Positions 57,127-64,000 of a stretch of DNA of 64,000 bases are shown here, in pieces (positions within the stretch are counted from its first letter, which is position 1; the number at the start of each line of letters is the position of its first letter). The notes under the pieces were generated by a model, which did not search any database, was not told where the DNA came from, and saw only the letters and a program-made list of their open reading frames with translations. A program made the translations under genes and the position numbers. The DNA comes from Pyxicephalus adspersus (taxonomy: Eukaryota; Chordata; Amphibia; Anura; Pyxicephalidae). The stretch spans positions 157,318,419 through 157,382,418 of the forward strand of contig NC_092859.1 in the NCBI RefSeq assembly GCF_032062135.1, read 5' to 3'.

Positions 57127-57786
57127 TTAGATATTGTTCGGGTGATTGAATGTCGAATTCAAACACCATTAAGTCAATGGTGGGAGAATTCAGGTTATTT
57201 TTAGGGACTAATAAGGGCTGTAAGAGCAAGTGCCTGGGGATCGCCTGTAGTCACAGCCGTCACCGCAAAGTTCCCGCGATCATGTGACCGTGGGAACTGA
57301 ACTGCAGGTGAACTCTGCAGTTCCACTACGATCCCTGGGGCACTACAGGTTAATTAACCTGTAGTGCCCCAGGGATCGCACACTCTTCTCAATGATTGCA
57401 GGCTTGGCTGCTATCATTGAGAAGATGTCGGCCGGCAAGTATCTCTTACTCTGTAACACGCACAGTAATATGATACATTTGTTACATTTTTCCTGCAGTG
57501 GATAAAAGAAAAACGGAACAAATGTGTCATAATATTAGTATGTTGGAAAATGTGTTACAGAGCAAGAGATATCATCTCATTGTAAGATAACCTGTGAAAA
57601 AAAATTAGGTAAATAAACACTCAACAAATTATTTGACAATAATTTTTATTTTATTTTTTTACACATTTTTTTTTTTATACAAATTTCTACAGTTGAACCT
57701 CGTTTTTTTCGGGTTGGGTCTACCCGAATTCGAACAGCCGTTTTCGGGTCGAATATAATGACAACCCCAATTTGAACACCAACACT
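57127..57786. repeat. Palindrome-rich interspersed repeat, copy C
   Basis: Contains 'GGTTAATTAACCTGTAGTGCCCCAGGGATCGCACACTC' in pieces, the hairpin 'CTCTTACTCTGTAACACG...GTGTTACAGAGCAAGAG', the A/T block and the end 'TCGGGTCGAATATAATG...AACACCAACACT'. Colinear with copy B. The left boundary near 'TGTTCGGGTGATTGAATG' is approximate. Confidence 0.75.
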
Positions 57787-58954
57787 GGTCTTAAATTCAC
57801 ATAAATTAGGATTTTGCTGTGCTGTGCCCTAATTCAATCTGTTGCTAAAATCAGCCAAAATGGTGGCCCCTTCCATCATCCATAACTGTCCATCCAGCCT
57901 CTTGTGGAGGAACAAATCAGAAAATATTATACTATGCTCTACAAGTTCCAGAATTCAATGCATATGGGGAATAGCACTCTCATCAGTTCTCCCTCTGCAG
58001 TGCTTTATGTCATTGATACCCAATACCCAGAAACATTTTACCCGTTCTTTTGCCAAATTTTATCTAGAAATGACGTGAGATTACTGGCTCTTCAAGTGCC
58101 AGACAGGAGTGATGGCAAAGTCACTCCCATCAGGTTGAGAAGGAACAGGAATAACTTCTGAATTAGGAATTTTGCTCTCTACCTCCAATAGCAAACTAAA
58201 ATGAAAGAACATAGGGAGAGGGGAAACCTAATGAAAATAGACAACCTTCTTTGTATGGGGCCTGCCAAGGTGTGAGAGTGGACTTTGCTTCTTTCTGGCT
58301 GCCATTGACATGTGACATTACAAGAAGAAGCTTCCAGCTGTGAAGAAGGTCAGAACCGTGAGTGTCCATAGCTCCCCTACTACCACTCAGGGTTTAATTA
58401 ATTTCACAAAATGCCTTTGTCTCACAGCTTTCCTCCTTTGCTTCATCACAATAACAACATGGCACACTGTACATGGCACTACCATCACTTGAACAACTCC
58501 AATTCTCAAGTCTAATAATTTACAAATGTTCCAAGCTATGCCAATTGGCCCTCCATCTGCTCATCCTGCCCACCAGTTGGCTAAGTTTCTCCAGGTGCAT
58601 TGAATGCTGAGACTTGTAGAGCACAGGGGAGAACTTCCAGTGTACAGGTTCTTCCACAAGAGGTCATTTAGTGGCAATGTTAAGTAGACCATGACAAAAT
58701 CATTTTTGTTTATTTGGGAAAAAGGTATAGCTTGTGTATGTTGATTAATACTACCCTCATTGCAATAGATTTTTTACCATAAATTGGCAGTTGTCCTTCA
58801 CCAATTCAGGTGTTGCCCTTTGCCCTCTCCATATGGCTGTGAGAGAGTGGTTTGATTTGTGGCATGCACCATACATTTTTACACATGAAAATATAACTTA
58901 TCGGTATCTGTTGTGTATTGGTAATCAGTCTTAATCCTGGAGCCAACTCCTGAA
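57787..58954. other. Unassigned sequence
   Basis: The two overlapping + frames at 57842-58161 lack domains. No repeats recognised. Confidence 0.45.
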
Positions 58955-59925
58955 TAGTACAAGTAATGGATTGGTTTGTGTATGAAGAATACAACAGAGA
59001 GATAAAGAAGGTTTCTTAAAAGTATACAAGAACGATATAATACAATGTAATGGATTGAAGTTATACAATCTCATAGTAGCATACTTGTTGGACCATTCCT
59101 CCATCTGCATTGCACTCATGCATTGAGTAGGCGTCTTTTATCCTCAAAACTAGACAATAGCATCTATTTGTGCTGGTGAATCCTTGCAATTTGTTACAGT
59201 ATTTTGTCCCCTAATTACTGACACGTTTCACCCCACTGGGCTTCCTCAGGGGGTTTGGAAACTTTTGTTGATGCTTGGTCACAGATAAAAAAGTAAGTAA
59301 CCTCTGCTTGCAATGAATTAAAATGGCTGGTTGGATAAGCTGATTGTTTTATTGTGCTGATTTTATGTTCATTAATGACAAGTATTTTAAAGTCGTTGTT
59401 GAGTACCTCTGTGATTTTATGAAAGCCGCATTCGTTTAGATTGATTTAGATTCGTGTACAATGACTTTTTTTCTTTATGGTGGTTCCTACTTAAAACTCC
59501 CGTTTGGGCATTGCAATAACCTTATTAACTCTTTAGTGTATTCCTATATATTCAAGATGTGATGTAATAAATGTTTTCATTCATGCTAATGTTCAATGTT
59601 AAAAAAAGCTTCAACCTTTGTTTGTAATGAAGTGTGCAGGTTTCCAGTTGCTGGATTCTTTGAATGTGTTGATTCGTAGTGGTATAGTGACCCGGGTGAG
59701 CCAGGCAGCAGCCTTTCCATGCTTGATTACTGCATGAGTGCAATGCAGATGGAGGAAGGGTCCTAGAAGTATGCTACTATAAGATTGTAAAATTTCAATC
59801 AATTAAATTGTATTATATAATTCTTCTATACTTTTATTATACTGAGCCAGGAAAAAAATCCTCTTTTTCTGTCTGTTGCATTCTTCATACACAAACCAAT
59901 CTATTACTGATAATTTCAAAGTTTT
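58955..59925. repeat. Inverted-repeat unit enclosing a hammerhead-like motif
   Basis: The left arm about 58955-59125 ('GGATTGGTTTGTGTATGAAG', 'CATAGTAGCATACTTGTTGG', 'CCATCTGCATTGCACTCATGC') is complementary to the right arm about 59725-59915. The non-palindromic centre of about 600 bp carries, on the minus strand at 59250-59223, CTGAGGA, a CCC/GGG stem and GAAACG. No protein-coding sequence recognised. Structure similar in plan to 46190-46815. Confidence 0.65.
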
Positions 59926-60827
59926 TTTTCTGAGTATGAGCAAACTACCACATTTTCATTAGGACCATGCAAAAGATCTCGCAAATGTATTTCCCCTTTC
60001 CACGGCAGCTGTAATAATGTCCTTTGGAATTTTTGTTCTTATTGTGTACACGGTGAAATGTTTATGATGATTTGTGTAAAGGATGAAAGGGAGTGATTTC
60101 TAGTTGTCGCCTCAGGCAGCCCGGAATCCAGCTACACTCCTGCTGATGTCTTGTGATAAAGGTGAACACAGGTACCTTACCGTTATGCTTGACATAAGGA
60201 GACAGGACTGGCTACTAACTAGGTGATATTTATTGATTTAAAGAGACAGTAGCCCATTTGAAAGTAACATTCCCGGGTGAGACAATCCACAACAAACCAG
60301 TAAGTGCCCATACCCCGATAACTAATACTCCGGTTCCTCATTATGTCCTAACACCCTTACTGGTGGAGCTGTCTGATAATTACACATGACCTTTGTAGAT
60401 CCCAGGTGACGGGGCAAAGAACCAGTTCATGGAATAATAATTAGTACAATGGATGAGCTGCCTCGGTTAAAAAGAATCCACTTGTTAGCAGAATAAAAGG
60501 GGATTAGTCCAGCCAGGTAGTCCATTTAGCTAGGTCGAGATGGTTTTCCATCATAGTAAAATAAAAGAAACATTGTCAAACATTCCCCACAGCCATCAAC
60601 TCTAGACAGTATCTGCATGATACATTTTATGCAAGAGTCAACATGGATCTCTTGTATGAAATACACTAAGCTTCGGTTAAGGATAATAAATACTACCCTG
60701 AAAAATACAATTACTACACTATTTAGGGCTCACCAATAGATGGGTATGGAGGCACCAAAGAGAAAAATGATTTCAAAAAGTTAAAATGAATACAAATGAA
60801 TATCATATTCCAACTCTAATAATATTC
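59926..60827. other. Unassigned; 59970-60110 may be conserved non-coding
   Basis: 'CAGCTGTAATAATGTCCTTTGG' and 'GGTGAAATGTTTATGATG' texture in single-copy-looking DNA. The rest is unrecognised. Confidence 0.28.
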
Positions 60828-60857
60828 CTGATGAAATGTGTCATGCGAAATGTGTTG
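60828..60857 (+). other. Degenerate hammerhead-like motif
   Basis: 'CTGATGA-AATGTGTCATGC-GAAA-TGTGTTG': both conserved boxes are present, with only a 3-bp AUG/CAU stem between them and no upstream partner for a stem III. Confidence 0.3.
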
Positions 60858-62789
60858 AAAATGTAAAATGAAAAAAAAATATCTCCACATTACTTGAAGG
60901 TGGAATTTTATTCAAAACATGGTATCCTTGTCTCAATGTAAAAAGTGTAATCAGGTTTAATAAAAGAATAGTTGTTTGTAATGTTCTTGGTGAACTATGT
61001 TGAGGGTATTGTGTGCCTAAAAAGTCTCTTCTCCGAGGAAAATGTTTGTTAGACATCAGACAGCTGTTGTCTGCTGACAAGTGATTGTGCCTGGGTATGA
61101 CTTTCCAAGAGTACTAAAAGAGATAGCTATCAAAATTAACAGAACATTTCCTAATTGATGCTAATCTCTTCCAATGCAGTTTTTCAGTTTTCCCTATTTT
61201 TTACCCAATGGTGGTTTCCAATGCACTGACACTATGGTTGCTCTCTATCCTTTCCCCTTACTTTAAAGTGAAGATTTATCCAAAAATTCCCCAACTGACC
61301 CTCATAAGCCTGTTGGTCAGTTGGTAAATTTAAAATTAATAGAATTGTTAATATGCTGCACTTATTCAATACATGGGAGGAAGGACCCACGGGAAGGACC
61401 TGTGAAATCTACCCACTGCAGGCAACCTGCAGAAAATTATACAACATGGATGAGTGGATACAAGACCAGTCTCCCTACGTAAGAAGAAAGAGCAGCAGTG
61501 ACTGGTCTGTATTACAGGAAGCTCGGATACAAAAGAGAAGTGTAACACTGATTTAATGCACAGATCTGGAAGAACAACACAACGGTTACCAAGATCAAAG
61601 TAAGAATAAACAAGGATCTTGTATTAAGACAATATCTGTTTGTCCCAGAATTGTCCCTTATGGCTATTCAAATATATATTCAAATAATAATGTGCCTATA
61701 GTTGAGCTTTAAACCTTTATTTAAAAATAAAGCCCTTTTACAAGTAATTAAAAAGGATATCAACTCCAAAAAAAAGAATTGTCAGGATCATTATATTTTA
61801 CTTTTAAATGAGCAGCACATTTGTAATATAACATTAATCTCAAATGCAAAAAAAGTTTCATCAAACGATATCCGGTGCATTAAACTGCTTCATCTCTAAA
61901 ACTCCTCATATCACTTAGATAAGCCTGTAATGTACCAATGATCCCCTCCACCTCCCCGGGCTGTCTACATCTCAGGATCTATCAGTAGTTGATATGTAGA
62001 GCCATTAAAAGATATCACAACCTTGGCTGTGGACTGGGGCATCTCATGGGGTTAAAGAAATACACTCTAGGGTTCCATCACCTTGCTCTAATCTCTATGA
62101 TGGAGCACTTTTGTCTTTCTGCTACCATTATGTGATTGAACCTGGGTGATAAATTTCAGCAAATCCTGTCAGAAAATCTTTCATGATCCTGGAAAAAGAA
62201 TTAATAGCTGTGAGTCAACGTGAACCTGTTTTTTTTTTTGTCCTGCACGCCTTTATCACCCACTGTAAAACCAGCCGTATCTTTTGTGCAGGCCTGGATT
62301 GCATCCTTGGGACCTTCAGGAGTTTAAAAACAGCCTTGTTATTTTATTACAGCTCAGCCAAGATTGTATGAAAAAAATTGCTATGGATAGAAACAATATT
62401 TTCAGTTCAGCACAGTAGTGCTCGCTGCACAGTGTGTATGCTTAACATCCTTAGAAACAGATCAGACCCCGCTGTTCTGGAGACTCGAACTATCGAGTAT
62501 GGTAACTGCTGGAGCATTTTAACAAAAATCAAAGATTCTGCACTGTTTAGACTTAATTCAATGATGGCGGGAGGTTAGGGGCTGGGGTATGAAAGCCAAA
62601 AAACTATGTAGGCAAAGGACACACCCCTGCCCAGAGTTGGACTAGAGAACTAGGACCCAGCAGAGGAAGTTAGAAGAGGGCCAACAAGAGGTATTACTGC
62701 AGCTAACCTGATACAAGGAGCCAGGGGCCACTAGAGAGTGCAAAAAAATAAAATGGTCCCACTTTTTGTCCTCTTCTCCTGTGGCTAGA
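60858..62789. other. Single-copy-looking sequence without supported genes
   Basis: The 67-codon + frame at 61353-61556 and other short frames show no domain. No transposon ends recognised. Confidence 0.45.
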
Positions 62790-62946
62790 TCTTACCCATA
62801 TTATTGGACTGCTTCTCCTGGACTTTAGTTTGCCACATTGTTTATTGTACGCATATGGTTCCCAAATATCTGTAAAATTATATTATTCATCCTTCTCTCT
62901 CTTTGTTGGCACTACTCCCTGCACTCCCCAGTCTGATAACTCATTG

Positions 62947-63148
62947 ACCCTGATTTATGAAAGCTCTCCAAGGCTGGAGAGAATACACTTTCAGAAGTGA
63001 ACTGGGTGATCCAGCAAACCTGGAATGGATCTGGTCCAGGATTCAAAACATTTGCTAGCAAAAAGAAAATGATTTTTAAAAATCCATTCCATTTCACTTC
63101 TGAAAGTGTATTCTCTCCAGACTTGGAGAGCTTTCATAAATCAGGGCC
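62947..63148. mobile_element. Palindromic MITE (family P1), copy 6, nested in the LINE
   Basis: Runs from 'ACCCTGATTTATGAAAGC' to 'GCTTTCATAAATCAGGGCC' with near-perfect arms. ATTG at 62943-62946 and 63149-63152 is the target duplication; the uninterrupted LINE copy at about 30180 has a single ATTG at this point ('AACTCATTGTCTCTC'). Confidence 0.92.
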
Positions 63149-63389
63149 ATTGTCTCTCTGCTCTTTCACTCTCCTTTTTTCCCTGTCTGTGCTCCTGCAC
63201 CTTTGTACTTTACTGATACTCTCTGGTGACATTTCACCCAACTCTGGCCCCCCCACAGCCTCCACTTTCCATATACTCTCAGCAAGACATTCCCTTCTCC
63301 TAACCTCATCCCCATTCACCCTACCCATAAGTCCTTACCCCCTCTCTCTGGCAGTCTATGGAATGCCAGATCTGTTGGCAACAAATTAA

Positions 63390-64000
63390 CCTCCATACTC
63401 AACCTTCTCCTTTCTAAGTCTCTGAACTTTCTGGCTCTCACTGAAACTTGGCTTTCCTCCTCTGACTCTGCTGCTGCTCTCTCCTATGGAGGCCTGCACT
63501 TTACACATACCCCCAGACCTGGCAACAAAGTAGGGGGTGGTGTGGGTCTCCTTCTCTCACCTAACTGTACATACAGAGTCCTTCCTACCCCACCCTCTAT
63601 CATTTTCACTTCATTTGAAGTCCACTCTGTCCGACTCTTTGACCCCTTACCCCTCATTGTTGCTGTTGTCTACCGCCCCCCTGGCCCAGTATTACAATTT
63701 GTGGATAACTTTGCAACCTGGCTCAAACACATTCTTTCCCAAGACCTGCCCACCCTAATCCTTGGTGATTTTAATGTTGCAATGGATGAGCCCAACCTTC
63801 CCTCCCCAGCCAAACTGCTCTCCATTACCTCCTCATTTGGACTCACACAGCACATCAATGGGCCCACACACATAGCCGGACACACTCTAGACCTGGTATT
63901 TTCTAAACTGCAACCTCACCCTCCTTGACAACTCACCATTTCCCCTCTCTGATCATAACCTTATCACTTTCAACCTATCAAACCCTTGCCCTCCCTTGCC
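63390..64000 (+). pseudogene. APE endonuclease domain of the LINE ORF2 (broken, partial)
   Basis: Conserved endonuclease blocks appear in order: 'LALTETWL' (catalytic Glu), 'GGGVGLL', 'VVYRPPGP', 'LILGDFNVAMD' (Asp/Asn pair), 'GPTHIAGHTLDLVF', and after a frameshift near 63910 'PLSDHNLITF' (the SDH motif with catalytic His). Such domains nick target DNA to prime reverse transcription. The N-terminal 'NARS.gNK' block is garbled by a frameshift relative to the copy at 29.9 kb. Confidence 0.88.

Larger units (their letters stand above)
62790..64000 (+). mobile_element. APE-type LINE (CR1/L2-like), 5' half, running off the window
   Basis: The leader 'CATATTATTGGACTGCTTCTCC...TTTATTGTACGCATATGG' aligns with the copy at 29751-30330 (which is on the minus strand). 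A P1 MITE interrupts it at 62947-63148. After it come the N-terminal region with 'LCTLLILSGDISPNSGP' (63225-63251 for the GDI part; the 2A-like NPGP is mutated to NSGP), then the endonuclease. The reverse transcriptase would lie beyond 64000. Frameshifts near 63360-63390 and 63910 show it is dead. Confidence 0.88.

Overview
This window looks like animal nuclear DNA, most likely from a frog and probably a ranoid/neobatrachian. The call rests on the repeats: CR1-, L2/CR1-like- and L1-type non-LTR retrotransposons; hAT, Tc1/mariner and TTAA-target transposon remnants; an LTR-retrotransposon LTR family; palindromic short DNA elements; and microsatellite-ended LINE tails containing 'GCGCTATATAAAT'. 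The species was not tested by any search. There is no prokaryotic gene organisation, no CRISPR array, and I found no tRNA or snRNA gene. No host protein-coding exon could be supported: nearly all open frames fall in repeats, minisatellites or chance sequence.

Layout. 0-13.6 kb: a 42-bp minisatellite, palindromic repeat 'A', a 25-bp minisatellite, a hAT element carrying a nested palindromic MITE, Tc1-like debris at 7.1-8.1 kb, and a CR1 LINE fragment split by a solo LTR. 13.6-21.8 kb: Tc1 debris, an internally deleted L1 (15.0-16.5 kb), palindromic repeats 'B' and 'D' (D split by a TA-target MITE), and an L1 tail with a clear 14-bp target duplication. 21.8-31 kb: mostly single-copy-looking DNA with scattered MITEs and a short derivative of an APE-type LINE that keeps a 2A-like motif. 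31-44.6 kb: a hammerhead-like motif, an LTR split by a hAT-type MITE, a second 25-bp minisatellite, a 796-bp TA-target MITE, a 324-bp foldback and a polypurine tract. 44.6-64 kb: two inverted-repeat units with hammerhead-like motifs (46.2-46.8 and 59.0-59.9 kb), three more LTR copies, L1 fragments, repeat 'C', and at the right edge a longer 5' part of the same APE-type LINE with most of its endonuclease domain.

Single-copy-looking, TAAT-rich blocks (for example around 5.5, 8.8, 17.2, 31.8, 41.6, 43.5, 45.3, 47.4 and 51.2 kb) could be conserved non-coding elements in a gene desert; this is a visual impression only.

No new gene system is visible. The most informative observations are nested insertions whose empty sites can be read inside the same window, two TA-target MITEs that share an internal minisatellite despite different ends, palindromic modules shared between repeats with different termini, and recurring CUGANGA...GAAA motifs, some inside long inverted repeats as in Penelope-like elements.
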